Source: Mesorhizobium loti (GTDB lineage: Bacteria; Pseudomonadota; Alphaproteobacteria; Rhizobiales; Rhizobiaceae). From it: 64,000 nucleotides of DNA. The notes beneath the pieces were generated by a model. That model made no database searches. It had not been told where the DNA came from and worked only from the letters and a program-made list of their open reading frames with translations. The position numbers were made by a program, and so were the translations under genes. Where the stretch lies: contig NZ_QGGH01000001.1 in NCBI RefSeq assembly GCF_003148495.1, positions 62,986 through 126,985 of the forward strand, given 5' to 3'. The stretch's first letter is position 1. Every line of letters starts with the position of its first letter. Positions 11,597-20,522 of this stretch are shown in pieces.

Positions 11597-12346
11597 TCAG
11601 CGTTGCGGCCCGGGCGGATAGGTATGACCGCCGGGTGCCTGTTCGCTTGGCGCAACGATCAATTCGGCGATGTCGACATGGTCCGGCATCCGCAGCGCGG
11701 CAACAAGCACGGCGGCAATATCGGCCGGGCCGAGCGGCCGCTGTTGCGTGTACATGCGCTTGCGCAAGCCCTCGCGGTCGCCGTCGAACGCCTTCAAGTA
11801 GAAATCCGTTTCCACGCGGCCGGGGGCGATCTCGGTCAGCCGCACGCCGGTGCCCGCGAGATCGAAGCGCAGGATGCGGCCGGCCTGGGAAAGGCCGGCC
11901 TTGGCCGCACCGTAGGTCGTCGTGCCGGGAAAGACGCCGCTGGCCGCCGTGCTGGTCAGGTTGAAGATGTGGCCACGCTTGCGCGCGATCATGCCCGGCA
12001 GCAACAGGCGGATGAGCTGCAATGGCGCGGTGAGATTCAGCGCCACCACCTCGGCTGTTTCCTCCGCGCTCTGCTCATGCAGCGCGCGCACGGTCGCCAG
12101 ACCGCCGGCGTTGTTGATCAGCACATCGATTTCCGCCCCACCGAGCGCAGCGGCGATCGCTTCATGATCGCGCACGTCGGCGACAAGCGGTTTTACATGT
12201 GGCCCGAGCTGTGCCTGCAGGACCTGCAGCGCGTCGCGGTTGCGCGCCAGTGCATGGACGGTCAATCCTTCCGCGATCAGGCTCTCGACGATCGCTGCGC
12301 CGATGCCTTTCGAGGCGCCGGTGACGAGGGCGGTGCGATAGGTCAT
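11597..12346 (-). CDS. Short-chain dehydrogenase/reductase (classical SDR)
   Basis: A 249-residue NAD(P)-dependent oxidoreductase. Visible motifs are the cofactor loop TGASKGIG near residues 9-16, NNAGG, a catalytic serine in the NLTSTAAS strand, and the catalytic YGAAK. The start is placed at ATG 12346 because AGGAG lies 7 bases before it; an ATG at 12352 sits too close to that site. It is separated from the upstream 3-hydroxyacyl-CoA-dehydrogenase-like gene by a palindromic repeat, so it may be the last gene of that operon or separately transcribed. Substrate unknown. Confidence 0.85.
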   Translation of the reverse strand: MTYRTALVTGASKGIGAAIVESLIAEGLTVHALARNRDALQVLQAQLGPHVKPLVADVRDHEAIAAALGGAEIDVLINNAGGLATVRALHEQSAEETAEVVALNLTAPLQLIRLLLPGMIARKRGHIFNLTSTAASGVFPGTTTYGAAKAGLSQAGRILRFDLAGTGVRLTEIAPGRVETDFYLKAFDGDREGLRKRMYTQQRPLGPADIAAVLVAALRMPDHVDIAELIVAPSEQAPGGHTYPPGPQR

Positions 12347-12373
12347 GGCCATTCTCCTGAACCGTGATGATCA

Positions 12374-12440
12374 GAGCAATTCCAGGAAAAGTGTGAAACG
12401 GTTTTCCGTCCGGAATTGCGTCAAAACAAAGAGTTAGAGC
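12374..12440 (+). repeat. Dispersed palindromic repeat, copy 1
   Basis: The core has inverted ends GCAATTCC (12376-12383) and GGAATTGC (12412-12419) around GGAAAAGTGTGAAACGGTTTTCC-like sequence, and is followed by a TCAAAACAAAGAGTTAGAGCG tail. The tail supplies the TAA stop of the 12434-13357 gene. Copies 2 (29887-29954, opposite orientation) and 3 (52997-53036, shorter) occur in this window. Confidence 0.85.
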
Positions 12441-13357
12441 GCGCCGTGTGCGGCCACCGTTTTCAAAATGCCGACGAGGCCAGCTTCGCGCGCGGCTTTC
12501 AGGTCTTCCTGGCTGCGCCCGCCCACCGCCGCATTTGTCGAAACCGTGATCGCGCGGATGGTCTCGTTGTCGAGCTTTGCGTCGAGCAGCGTGTCCCAGA
12601 TCGCCTGATAGGTCGGGCCATATTTGCGCAGGAAGTCCTCGATGCCATCGGCATTGAGGCTGTTGGAAATGAACGAACCTTGCAGCGTCCATTTCGCGCC
12701 CGGCCCATACATGAAGGCACGATCCACGTCCTCGACCGAGGCGACGCCGTCGCGCACCAGCGCGATCGCCTCGCGCCACATGGCGCCCATCAGGCGCAAG
12801 GCGATGTGACCGGTCACTTCACGGTTGAGCGTCACCGGCTTCTTGCCGATGGCATCATAGATGGCGTGTGCCCGGGCGATCGCCTGCGGATCGGACGCCT
12901 TGCCGCCGACGATCTCGACCAGCGGCATCAGATGCGCCGGATTGAAGGGATGACCGAGCACGACGCGGCCGGGCTGGCGGCACTCGCCCTGCATGTCGGA
13001 CACCAGCAGGGCCGAGGAGGATGAAGCGATCACGACCTCGTCGCCGATATGGTCTTCGATTTCGGCCAGCAGCCGGCGCTTGAGGGCCAGGTCTTCCGGA
13101 CCGTTCTCCTGCACGAAATCGACGCCTTGGAGCGTCTCGGCGAGCGTCGGAAAAAGATGGATCGCGCCGGGCGCGTGCGAGGATCCTTTCAACGCATCGA
13201 GGTCGGCCATGAGTGCAGGCAGCACCTCATTGAAAGACGCTTCGCGCCGCTCTGTCGGATCGAACACGCGCACCGCGTGGCCGGCATGGGCAAAGCAAGC
13301 CGTCCAGCGCTGCCCGATCACGCCGAAACCGACAATGCCGATGGTCAGTTTTTGCAT
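12434..13357 (-). CDS. 3-hydroxyacyl-CoA dehydrogenase / carnitine-dehydrogenase-like NAD-binding enzyme
   Basis: A 307-residue NAD-dependent 3-hydroxy-acid dehydrogenase. An N-terminal Rossmann fold (GIVGFGVIGQRW near residue 7) is followed by the family's catalytic region with GHPFNPAHLMPLVEIVGG near 135-155, and then a helical C-terminal dimerisation domain. Length fits the short one-domain members such as L-carnitine dehydrogenase and lambda-crystallin-like gulonate dehydrogenase (about 310-320). The ATG overlaps the upstream stop as TGATG, so it is coupled to the unknown gene 13357-14226. The substrate is probably a beta-hydroxy acid or its CoA ester; which one is not decidable here. Confidence 0.82.
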   Translation of the reverse strand: MQKLTIGIVGFGVIGQRWTACFAHAGHAVRVFDPTERREASFNEVLPALMADLDALKGSSHAPGAIHLFPTLAETLQGVDFVQENGPEDLALKRRLLAEIEDHIGDEVVIASSSSALLVSDMQGECRQPGRVVLGHPFNPAHLMPLVEIVGGKASDPQAIARAHAIYDAIGKKPVTLNREVTGHIALRLMGAMWREAIALVRDGVASVEDVDRAFMYGPGAKWTLQGSFISNSLNADGIEDFLRKYGPTYQAIWDTLLDAKLDNETIRAITVSTNAAVGGRSQEDLKAAREAGLVGILKTVAAHGAL

Positions 13358-14226
13358 CACCCGGCCTTCCTTCCGTCAAGCGCTGCGCGGAAGGCCTCGT
13401 TGAGGTCATTCCACGGGATGAGGAGATCGAGCCAGGCGCCGATCCGTCCGGTAACCAGGATTGCCTCGTCGATCAGGGCGTCGAAAGGATATCGATCGTC
13501 CATCGCCGCCTTGAGGCGGAAAAGCAGGGCCGGCGTTTCCTCCATGTGGCAGAAGTCGCGCAGCCGGGTCGCGGTCTTGTCGAGTGCGATTGCTGCCGCC
13601 TGGCGCAGCACCAATTCGTCCTTCCTGCCGCGCTCGGCGCGGACCCACCACAGGAATTCGTGCAGCACCCGCGCTTCCGACTCCGCGGTGAAGACGGGAC
13701 CTGCCGGGTGCATGATGGCGCGTGACGCGGTGACCCGGCTGATGTCGGCGGGACAGGACGCCCACAGCGCCTTGCGCGCGGCGATGATATCCTGCGGCAA
13801 TGGCGACGGCGGCGATGGCTCGGACACGCTGCCATCCGACCGGCCTAGCGTGCCTTCCAGAATGCGGCGGCCCTGGTCCCGCTTCAGTGTCGCGGCAAGC
13901 TCGGCAATGCCTTCCACCGGCGCGTCGAGATGGCCGAGAACGGTGATCTCGGCATTTTCCGCCTGGAGCGGCGCGAAGGTGATTTCGAGGAACTGCCGCA
14001 CCGGCCAGTAGATGAAGGCGCCGGCGGTCGCGGAAAGCACATGCGTAGCACCCTCGATATCCTCGACGATGGGAGCATGCCAATAGATATGGCTGCCAGC
14101 GATTTTGGGCGTGTGAAGCTGCAGACGCATGGGCAGGGCCAAAAGCAGCGCACGGCGCGTGCGCTCGGCATCGCCGGTCAGGCGCAGCGGCCAGCTGCGC
14201 CCTTCAGCCGAGAAGATCAGGTCCAT
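13357..14226 (-). CDS. Unknown two-part protein, possible cyclophilin-like N-terminal domain
   Basis: A 289-residue soluble protein that I do not firmly recognise. The first 140 residues are strand-rich (for example IAGSHIYWHAPIV, SATAGAFIYWPVRQFLEITF, AEITVLGHLDAPVEGIAELAATL) and recall the cyclophilin-like DUF3830 family, in which such GxIxYWP and small-ligand strands occur. After a proline-rich linker near 150-160 (SEPSPPSPLP) the C-terminal part is helical and charged. It sits in the acetoin-dehydrogenase-like operon between NIPSNAP and the carnitine-dehydrogenase-like gene, so a catabolic role is likely. The DUF3830 link is a guess from pattern. Confidence 0.6.
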   Translation of the reverse strand: MDLIFSAEGRSWPLRLTGDAERTRRALLLALPMRLQLHTPKIAGSHIYWHAPIVEDIEGATHVLSATAGAFIYWPVRQFLEITFAPLQAENAEITVLGHLDAPVEGIAELAATLKRDQGRRILEGTLGRSDGSVSEPSPPSPLPQDIIAARKALWASCPADISRVTASRAIMHPAGPVFTAESEARVLHEFLWWVRAERGRKDELVLRQAAAIALDKTATRLRDFCHMEETPALLFRLKAAMDDRYPFDALIDEAILVTGRIGAWLDLLIPWNDLNEAFRAALDGRKAG

Positions 14227-14227
14227 C

Positions 14228-14551
14228 TTACTTTCCGGGATTGAAGAAGGAGACGGGTTTGAGGATCTGGTTGCGCATGTCGAGAAGATAGTCGGTCTCG
14301 ATCACCTTGCGCCGATACGCCTGCCATTCGGGATCGGCCTCCATGCGGTCGCGCCGGTCCTCCCGGTCGGCCAGGCTTTCATATTTCCACAGATGCACGG
14401 TGCGCGACAGGTCGCCGATGTGCGTCTGGAAAAAGCCGAAGGGCTCGCCCAGATAATGCTGCTGCATCGGCAGGCCGACGTCTTCATAGAGTTTCAGGAA
14501 ATGCGACAGCTTGTTCGGGCGGGCGGTATAGGTGCGATGGTCGAAAATCAT
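14228..14551 (-). CDS. NIPSNAP-family protein
   Basis: A 107-residue single-domain protein with the ferredoxin-like NIPSNAP pattern: opening IFDHRTYTARPNKL, a central GFFQTHIGDLSRTVHLWKYESLADRE, and a hydrophobic ending ILKPVSF. The family is common in bacterial catabolic operons, usually without known enzymology. The start is ATG 14551, preceded by AAGGAG at a good distance; a GTG three codons upstream is less likely. It follows the E2-like gene in the same operon. Confidence 0.88.
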   Translation of the reverse strand: MIFDHRTYTARPNKLSHFLKLYEDVGLPMQQHYLGEPFGFFQTHIGDLSRTVHLWKYESLADREDRRDRMEADPEWQAYRRKVIETDYLLDMRNQILKPVSFFNPGK

Positions 14552-14616
14552 ATCGAGCACTCCTTCTGGCGTTCTGTATCCGGTGCCTTCGGCGCCGGCG
14601 TGATGGTCTTGTCGGC

Positions 14617-15933
14617 TCAGCCGGCGCTTCGCACCGTCTCGGTGATCAGCCGGGCTGTGAGCGCCGGTGCTTCAATCTGCGGTACATGGCCGACGCCATC
14701 GAGAAGATGAACAGCAGTGAAGCCTGGCGCGCGGACTGCATGAGCGACCGGGATGACGCGGTCGAGCCTGCCCCAGATGAACCGCGTCGGTACGGCGAGC
14801 TCGGCAAGCGCGCCCGCGAGATCGAAACCCTGCGTGCCGTCCGGGAACAGGCTTTCGGCCATCGCAGCGAGCGCGTCGCGATTGCCGATCTTTTCCATCT
14901 GCCTGAGCGCGGCCTGCGCATAGCCGACCGGCAAGGCCGATGGGTCGCCGACCATCACCGTCAGCCACCGCTCCAGGGCCTGCACCGTGGTCGCGCGGGC
15001 GAGACCGGCAATGAAGCCGGCATTGATCTCGGGGCCAAGCCCGCCAGGGGCAAGGAGCGTGACAGAGCGCACCGTAAGACGGCCAAGTCGGGCGAGCGCG
15101 AGAGCCGCCGCACCGCCGAGGGAATGGCCAACGAGATGGGCATTGCCGACGCCCATATCCTCCAGCCGGTCGGAGAGGAGGAAGGCGATCTCCTCGATGC
15201 TGCTTGCGGGTCTTGCCGCTTCCGCACCATGGCCGGGCAGGTCGAGGCTGATCGTCTCGATCCCCGGCCCGAGCAAGGGCACGACCTGCCGCCACACCGA
15301 GCGATCCGCCCCGAAGCCGTGGATGAGGACTACCGGCACCGTCTGCCGGGCCAGCGTCGGCGCGGCAACAGGCGATGCCTGGGCTGCAGCCGGCGTTCGC
15401 AGGACCGCGCCGTCATGTTCGTTCGAGCGGGCGGCCAGGATGGAATCGATGTCGCGCTTCTTGATGCGCCCATGCGGGCCGCTTCCCGAAATGGCGGCAA
15501 GGTCGAGCCCAGCCGCGGCGGCAAGCCGCCGGGCCAGCGGGCTTGCGACTGCACGGCTGCCGGGCGGCCGGATGGAGGAAGGCGCTTCGCTGGCCACAGG
15601 CTCGCGCGGATTGGATTCCACAGCTGTCGCCGTGGTCGGCGCTGTCGAAGCGGATTGGCCAGCGATCGGCTTCCCGCCAACTATCGGTTTCTCATCCGCG
15701 ATCGTGCCGAGCACCGCGCCCACCGGCGCTTCCTGTCCCTCGGCGAAGAAGATTTCCGCCAGCCAGCCGTCGCGGTCGGCTTCGATTTCGGTTGCGGCCT
15801 TGGCCGTCTCGACGGTGACGAGAAGATCGCCGGCCTTGACCGCATCTCCTGATTTCACCGCCCAGCCGATCACCAGCACGGTTTCCATATATTCGCCGCC
15901 GGCGCTGTCGATGCTGATCGGATGGGTCGCCAT
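14617..15933 (-). CDS. Dihydrolipoamide acyltransferase (E2)-like protein fused to alpha/beta hydrolase, AcoC-like
   Basis: A 438-residue fusion with three parts. A lipoyl domain covers about 1-80 (lipoylated lysine K45 in ETAKAATEI), and a peripheral-subunit-binding domain about 129-166 (ASPLARRLAAAAGLDL...GRIKKRDID). The alpha/beta-hydrolase fold, about 198-438, has nucleophile S271 in GHSLGG plus the acid in LDRVIP and the histidine in VGHVPQ. This is the layout of acetoin dehydrogenase E2 (AcoC) with an extra binding domain. The start is ATG 15933 with GGAGG upstream; a GTG at 15948 overlapping the E1beta stop is the alternative. No E3 gene is nearby, so a shared lipoamide dehydrogenase is presumably used. 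Confidence 0.88.
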   Translation of the reverse strand: MATHPISIDSAGGEYMETVLVIGWAVKSGDAVKAGDLLVTVETAKAATEIEADRDGWLAEIFFAEGQEAPVGAVLGTIADEKPIVGGKPIAGQSASTAPTTATAVESNPREPVASEAPSSIRPPGSRAVASPLARRLAAAAGLDLAAISGSGPHGRIKKRDIDSILAARSNEHDGAVLRTPAAAQASPVAAPTLARQTVPVVLIHGFGADRSVWRQVVPLLGPGIETISLDLPGHGAEAARPASSIEEIAFLLSDRLEDMGVGNAHLVGHSLGGAAALALARLGRLTVRSVTLLAPGGLGPEINAGFIAGLARATTVQALERWLTVMVGDPSALPVGYAQAALRQMEKIGNRDALAAMAESLFPDGTQGFDLAGALAELAVPTRFIWGRLDRVIPVAHAVRAPGFTAVHLLDGVGHVPQIEAPALTARLITETVRSAG

Positions 15934-15944
15934 CGCCGCCTCCG

Positions 15945-16919
15945 TCACTTCAGCGTCTTCAGCGCGGCCGTGCGGATCTTCTCGGCACTTGGCAGCATCG
16001 CCGTTTCCAGCGGTTCGGAATAGGGGATCGGCATATCCGGCAGCGTGACGCGCGCGACAGGCGCGTCCAATTCGTCGAAGGCGTGGTCCATGATCGTTGC
16101 CGAGAGCTCGGCGGCGTAGCCGCAGAAGCGCCAGCCCTCGTTGACCACCACGGCATGGTGCGTTTTCGCGATCGAGGCGACGATGGCGTTGACATCGAGC
16201 GGGCGCAGCGACCGGAGGTCGACGATTTCGGCTGAAACACCGTCTGCTGCGAGAAGGTCGGCGGCTTTCAGGGCCTCGACCACCATCTTGGAGGTGGCGA
16301 ATATCGAGATATCGCTGCCCTCGCGCAGGGTTGCCGCCTTGCCGAGAGGCACGATCACATCGCCTTCCGGCACCTCGCCGCGGGTGTTGTAGAGCAGCTT
16401 GTGCTCAAGGAAGACGACCGGCTGGTCGTCGCGGATCGCGGCCTTCAGCATGCCCTTGGCATCGGCCGGCGTCGAAGGCGCGACGACCTTGATGCCGGGT
16501 ATGTGGGCAAGCATGGAATCGAGCGACTTGGAGTGCTGTGCGCCCGCACCGGCGCCGCCGCCGCCCTGCGTGCGCAGCACGAACGGCATCTTCACCTGGC
16601 CGTTCCAGATATAGTTGTAGATCGAGGCCTGGTTGACCAGCGCATCGAGCGTCAGCGGCACGAAATCCGCATACATGATTTCAAGCACCGGACGGGTACC
16701 GGTCATGGCGGCGGTCACCGCCATGGCGGTCAGCGCCTGTTCGGAGATCGGCGTGTCGCGCACCCGCGTTTCGCCGAATTCCTCCATCAGCCCTTTCGTC
16801 ACCTTGAAGACGCCGCCATAGCGGCCGATGTCCTCGCCGAAAACGAACACGGAAGGGTCGGCCTGCATCTCTTCGCGCAGTGCTGCATTGAGCGCTTCGG
16901 CGTACCGCATCATGGCCAT
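15945..16919 (-). CDS. 2-oxo-acid / acetoin dehydrogenase E1 beta-like subunit
   Basis: A 324-residue transketolase-fold E1 beta subunit. Visible landmarks are FGEDIGRYGGVFKVTKGL near 27-45, EIMYADFVPLTLD near 100, and the QGGGGAGAGAQHSKSLDSMLAHIPGIKVVAPSTP region near 120-155 that shapes the TPP site. With the E1alpha-like protein it would decarboxylate a 2-oxo acid or cleave acetoin, handing the acyl group to the E2 lipoyl lysine. It sits between E1alpha (1-base gap) and E2 in one operon. Similarity is to AcoB/PdhB; the natural substrate is unknown. Confidence 0.9.
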   Translation of the reverse strand: MAMMRYAEALNAALREEMQADPSVFVFGEDIGRYGGVFKVTKGLMEEFGETRVRDTPISEQALTAMAVTAAMTGTRPVLEIMYADFVPLTLDALVNQASIYNYIWNGQVKMPFVLRTQGGGGAGAGAQHSKSLDSMLAHIPGIKVVAPSTPADAKGMLKAAIRDDQPVVFLEHKLLYNTRGEVPEGDVIVPLGKAATLREGSDISIFATSKMVVEALKAADLLAADGVSAEIVDLRSLRPLDVNAIVASIAKTHHAVVVNEGWRFCGYAAELSATIMDHAFDELDAPVARVTLPDMPIPYSEPLETAMLPSAEKIRTAALKTLK

Positions 16920-16920
16920 G

Positions 16921-17892
16921 TCAGTGCGCCTCGCTGTAGGGGTTGCAGGCTTCGTCGAGCGAGAATTCGGGCATCGGGTCGGAGAGGGCGGCCGCGAATG
17001 CCTCGTCTACCTCGGCCTTGGCCGCGGCCTCGATCCCGGCAAGTTTCGCCTCGCCGACGTCGCCCAAGAGCGCCTTGCGCGAGACCAGCAGAGGGTCACG
17101 CGCCTTCCAGGCCGCAATGTCCTCCGGCTTCTGGTAGCCGCCCATGTCGGAGGTGGAAAAACCCTCGATGCGGTAGGTCTTGCATTCGACCATGCCGGGA
17201 CCCTCGCCACGCCGGGCACGCTCGACCATGGTCGACACGGCGCGGTAGACGGCCACCGCGTCATTGCCGTCGACGATTTCGGCGGGCATCGCATAGCCGG
17301 CGGCGCGGATCGACAGATCCTCGACCGGCGACTGGACTTCTGAGGGAACGGTCAGGCCGAACTGGTTGTGTTCGAGCACGAAGACGACCGGCAGCTTCCA
17401 CAGCCCGGCCATGTTCATGGCCTCGTGGCAGATGCCGGTCTGCGCGGCGCCGTCGCCGAAAACGCACATGGCGACATTGCCGGTGCCGAGGATCTGCATC
17501 GACAGCGCCATGCCGGTGGCGGCCGGAATGCCCGCGCCGACAATGGCGTTGCCGCCGATCACGCCCTTTTCGGCATCGGCCACCAGCATGTGGCCGGCGC
17601 GCCCGCCGCAGGCACCGGTGGCCCGACCGAAGATCTCGGCCACCACGGGGTGCACGGCCATGCCCTTGCCGATATAGACCGCGTGGCCGCGATGGGTGGT
17701 GGCAACCTTGTCGCCCGCCTCCAGCACGGCGGTCGCGGCGACACCGACGGCTTCCTGGCCATCGCAGCGATGGATCGGGCCGCGCGTGCGTCCCTCCTTG
17801 TGAAGCGCTCCAAGCCCCTCTTCCAGATGCCGCACCAGCAGCATCCGGCGATAGATTTCCAGATGTTGTTCGACGGAAGGAGTGTTTTTCAC
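16921..17892 (-). CDS. 2-oxo-acid / acetoin dehydrogenase E1 alpha-like subunit
   Basis: A 323-residue TPP-binding subunit with the pyrophosphate-binding motif GDGAAQTG...HNQFG near residues 155-190 and the HRGHAVYIGKGM region near 75. The start is a GTG at 17892 (protein begins MKNTPSVEQ) preceded by GGGGA. The open frame continues upstream but runs through the promoter. This is the first gene of the operon E1alpha-E1beta-E2-NIPSNAP-unknown-HCDH, with the best operator palindrome 35 bases upstream (17927-17942). Confidence 0.9.
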   Translation of the reverse strand: MKNTPSVEQHLEIYRRMLLVRHLEEGLGALHKEGRTRGPIHRCDGQEAVGVAATAVLEAGDKVATTHRGHAVYIGKGMAVHPVVAEIFGRATGACGGRAGHMLVADAEKGVIGGNAIVGAGIPAATGMALSMQILGTGNVAMCVFGDGAAQTGICHEAMNMAGLWKLPVVFVLEHNQFGLTVPSEVQSPVEDLSIRAAGYAMPAEIVDGNDAVAVYRAVSTMVERARRGEGPGMVECKTYRIEGFSTSDMGGYQKPEDIAAWKARDPLLVSRKALLGDVGEAKLAGIEAAAKAEVDEAFAAALSDPMPEFSLDEACNPYSEAH

Positions 17893-17926
17893 TGGTATCC
17901 CCGAGTTCGTGCCGAAATTAAATACA

Positions 17927-17942
17927 AAAGTGTCGACACTTT
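17927..17942. promoter_or_regulatory. Putative GntR operator, site 3 (AAAGTGTCGACACTTT)
   Basis: A perfect 16-base palindrome, the longest of the four sites, centred between the divergent E1alpha-like (start 17892) and SDR (start 17996) genes. Binding here could control both directions at once. Confidence 0.75.
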
Positions 17943-17995
17943 GCAAGCGCTTCTGCAAGATAGGGCAAAACAAGTTTGTGAAAAGGGGATCGATC

Positions 17996-18742
17996 ATGCG
18001 TTTGAAGGGCAAGGCGGCCATCGTCACCGGCGCCGGCGCCGGTATCGGCGCAGCCGTCGCGGAACTGTTTGTGAAGGAGGGCGCGCGCGTTCTGGTCGTC
18101 GACCGCGACGGCGCGCGGGCCAGCGAGGTGGCCGACAGGACCGGAGCGCTGGCCTTTGAGGCGGACGTCTCGGACGAAGCCTCCGTGGCGACGATGGTGC
18201 GCCGCGCGCAAGAGGCATTCGGCCGGGTGGACATCCTGGTCAACAATGCCGGCTACGGCATACGCGGCTCGGTCGTCACCACTGCGGCGGCGGATTGGGA
18301 CGCGCTCATGGCCGTGAACCTCAAGGGCGTCTTTCTCTGCTCCAAATACGTCATTCCTGTCATGGCCGCGGGTGGTGGCGGGGTGATCGTGAACACCGCC
18401 TCCAACGTGGCCCATGTCGGACTTGCCGATCGGGCGGCCTATGTCGCCTCCAAAGGCGGCGTCGCGGCGCTGACGCGTGCCATGGCGCTTGACCATGTTG
18501 CAGACAAGATCCGCGTCAACGCCGTGGCGCCGGGTGTTACCTGGTCGAGCTATTTCGAAACCATGCTGGAAACTCATCCCGACCCTCAGGGGTTTGTCGC
18601 GGCATTGAATGCGCGTTCGCCGATGAATCGCGTCGCGCAACCGACTGAAATCGCAAATGCAATCCTGTGGCTCGCCAGCGACGAATCTTCTTTCGCCACC
18701 GGCTCGATCCTGACGGTCGACGGCGGCATGAGCGCCTGGTGA
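17996..18742 (+). CDS. Short-chain dehydrogenase/reductase (classical SDR, 3-oxoacyl reductase-like)
   Basis: A 248-residue SDR with cofactor loop TGAGAGIGAA near 13-22, NNAGYG near 88, catalytic YVASK near 155 followed by GGVAALTRAMALDHV, and the C-terminal GSILTVDGGMSAW typical of FabG-like members. The start is ATG 17996 with AAAAGGGG upstream; 38 further in-frame codons would cross the operator. It is transcribed alone, divergent from the E1/E2 operon and convergent with the mutase-like gene. It likely oxidises or reduces a hydroxy/oxo intermediate of the island's pathway. Confidence 0.88.
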   Translation: MRLKGKAAIVTGAGAGIGAAVAELFVKEGARVLVVDRDGARASEVADRTGALAFEADVSDEASVATMVRRAQEAFGRVDILVNNAGYGIRGSVVTTAAADWDALMAVNLKGVFLCSKYVIPVMAAGGGGVIVNTASNVAHVGLADRAAYVASKGGVAALTRAMALDHVADKIRVNAVAPGVTWSSYFETMLETHPDPQGFVAALNARSPMNRVAQPTEIANAILWLASDESSFATGSILTVDGGMSAW

Positions 18743-18782
18743 GGCGCGCGCCAGTCGATGGCGGAAAACGAAGCCTGCCGCT

Positions 18783-20522
18783 TCAGGCAACAGGCCGGAT
18801 GGAACGCAGGGCACTCAGCATCTCGTCGAGATCGGCGCAGGGCAGGCAGCCAAGGTCCGCTATATCCTTGGTCACGTCGACAGGCAGGCCCGAATTGGAC
18901 TCCTTGGGCACTTCGTTCAATCGTCCGCCGATGAGCACCGGCAAGGCAAGTCCGCGTGCCGCCATCGCCGCTTTCACGGCCTGTGCATAACGCAGCGCCA
19001 CGCCGTTGTAGGTGCTGACCGCGATGGCATCGGCCCCTGTTTCGGCGGCGCGGGCGACGAGCGTTTCCGGGTCGACAGCCACACCGGCATCGGCGATGAC
19101 GATGCCCAGACCTTCGAGCGCCTGTTCGACGAGGTATTTGCCGTGCTCATGCACGTCGGTGGTGCCGATGCAGACGGTTAGGGGTTTAGGGCTTTCCAGC
19201 GGCTTTTGCGTTGCGACCCAGGCGACGGCCTTGTGGTTGAGCTCGCGTGCCCATTCGGCATGGATCAGCGGCGTGCGCCCGCGCATGCCGTCCGCGCCCG
19301 GGCCGAACAGCGCCTCCATGCGTTTCGGCCCCATGCGGCGGATGGCGAACATCAGCGCGGCCGGGTCTTCGGTATCCACCCCGCGCTCGGCCAGCCCCTT
19401 CATGACGGCATCGGCAAAACGGCGCCCGCCTTCGACCAGCACATCGGCCATTGCCTCCACCTTGGTCCAGTCGAAGACCGGATCGTAGAACGGTGCGTGC
19501 AGCGTGAGCCGGTGTGCGAAGGTCTGCGCATCGATGATCTCATCGACATCGGGAATGCGCTGGTTCTCGGTCACCGGCACCGGATTGATCGCATGGCCGG
19601 AGGGCCATCGCCCAACGGCGAGAATGTCGGCCAGGAGATAACTTGCCAGGCTGGCGTAGTTGCCCGCCGGGGTCGACTGATAGGAAACGGTGTTGCCGAA
19701 GATCATGGTGCCCGGCGTGTCGCTGACCCGCACCAGCGCGGAATGGAAAGCAGCGCGCGACAGCGGATCGCTGAAGTGGTGGCCGTAGCAATGGCCGAGC
19801 CGCGCGCCGATCAGATCCTCGACGATGTGCTTTTCGACCAGCACCATGCCGAGCGCGCAGGCCATGTCGATGAACAGCCCGGCGAAGCCGTCGTCGAGAT
19901 TGGAATGGACAAGGATTTCGGCCTCCTGCGCGGCAATCAGGCCGAGCGCGGTGACGGTCGCTTCGGTGGTCGCCACATCATCGTCCCAATAGGGCAGCCG
20001 GAAGGTGAAATACTGTCCCAGATTGCCGATGGCCGTTGCCCCGGCGGCGATGGCGGCGCGGGTGTTTTCCACCGCGCCCGGCAGGCCGAGCATGAAGTCG
20101 CCGAAATGAGCGGCGGCCGGCGCGGCATTGGTGATGCGCGCGAAATCCTCGGGGCCGGTGAGCACGATGCCGGTGCCGCGCGCAGCCTTGGCGCGCATGG
20201 CCTGGGGATAACCCATCGACCAGTCGAGAGTGATGCCGAAACGGTCGACCGTTACGCCTGCCTTGCGGCATTGCTCATGCACCTCGCCGATCGCCGCCAC
20301 GGTGCGATCGACGCTTCTGAAGCCGATATGGGCGTGCTGCATGACGCGCTTTTCGGCCGCCGCCTTGCGCTTCCACGCGGCCTCGGACGGCATCCCGGTC
20401 TCGGTAAGGAAGCGGCAGCTGCCGAGGCACCAGTCGCGCGCCATGGTGCGTCCTTCGGCGAGGAGGTAGGCGCCAGGCTTGAGGCGCGGGTCGATGAGTG
20501 CGGGGGCGATTTCAGCGGTCAT
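18783..20522 (-). CDS. Cobalamin-dependent mutase-like protein with fused C-terminal B12 domain
   Basis: A 579-residue protein. The C-terminal 140 residues form a base-off/His-on cobalamin domain: DVHEHG at 456-461 (DxHxxG, ligand H458), exactly 41 residues, then STY at 503-505 (SxL position, Tyr instead of Leu), 26 residues, then GG at 532-533. The N-terminal 440 residues look like a TIM-barrel catalytic domain. Size and order resemble a fusion of glutamate mutase E (about 480) and S (about 137) subunits, but I cannot assign it to a characterised mutase. It overlaps the upstream hydrolase gene by 11 bases and lies in an operon with aspartate-dehydrogenase-like and cupin genes. No MeaB-type chaperone or cobalamin riboswitch was seen. 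Confidence 0.8.
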   Translation of the reverse strand: MTAEIAPALIDPRLKPGAYLLAEGRTMARDWCLGSCRFLTETGMPSEAAWKRKAAAEKRVMQHAHIGFRSVDRTVAAIGEVHEQCRKAGVTVDRFGITLDWSMGYPQAMRAKAARGTGIVLTGPEDFARITNAAPAAAHFGDFMLGLPGAVENTRAAIAAGATAIGNLGQYFTFRLPYWDDDVATTEATVTALGLIAAQEAEILVHSNLDDGFAGLFIDMACALGMVLVEKHIVEDLIGARLGHCYGHHFSDPLSRAAFHSALVRVSDTPGTMIFGNTVSYQSTPAGNYASLASYLLADILAVGRWPSGHAINPVPVTENQRIPDVDEIIDAQTFAHRLTLHAPFYDPVFDWTKVEAMADVLVEGGRRFADAVMKGLAERGVDTEDPAALMFAIRRMGPKRMEALFGPGADGMRGRTPLIHAEWARELNHKAVAWVATQKPLESPKPLTVCIGTTDVHEHGKYLVEQALEGLGIVIADAGVAVDPETLVARAAETGADAIAVSTYNGVALRYAQAVKAAMAARGLALPVLIGGRLNEVPKESNSGLPVDVTKDIADLGCLPCADLDEMLSALRSIRPVA

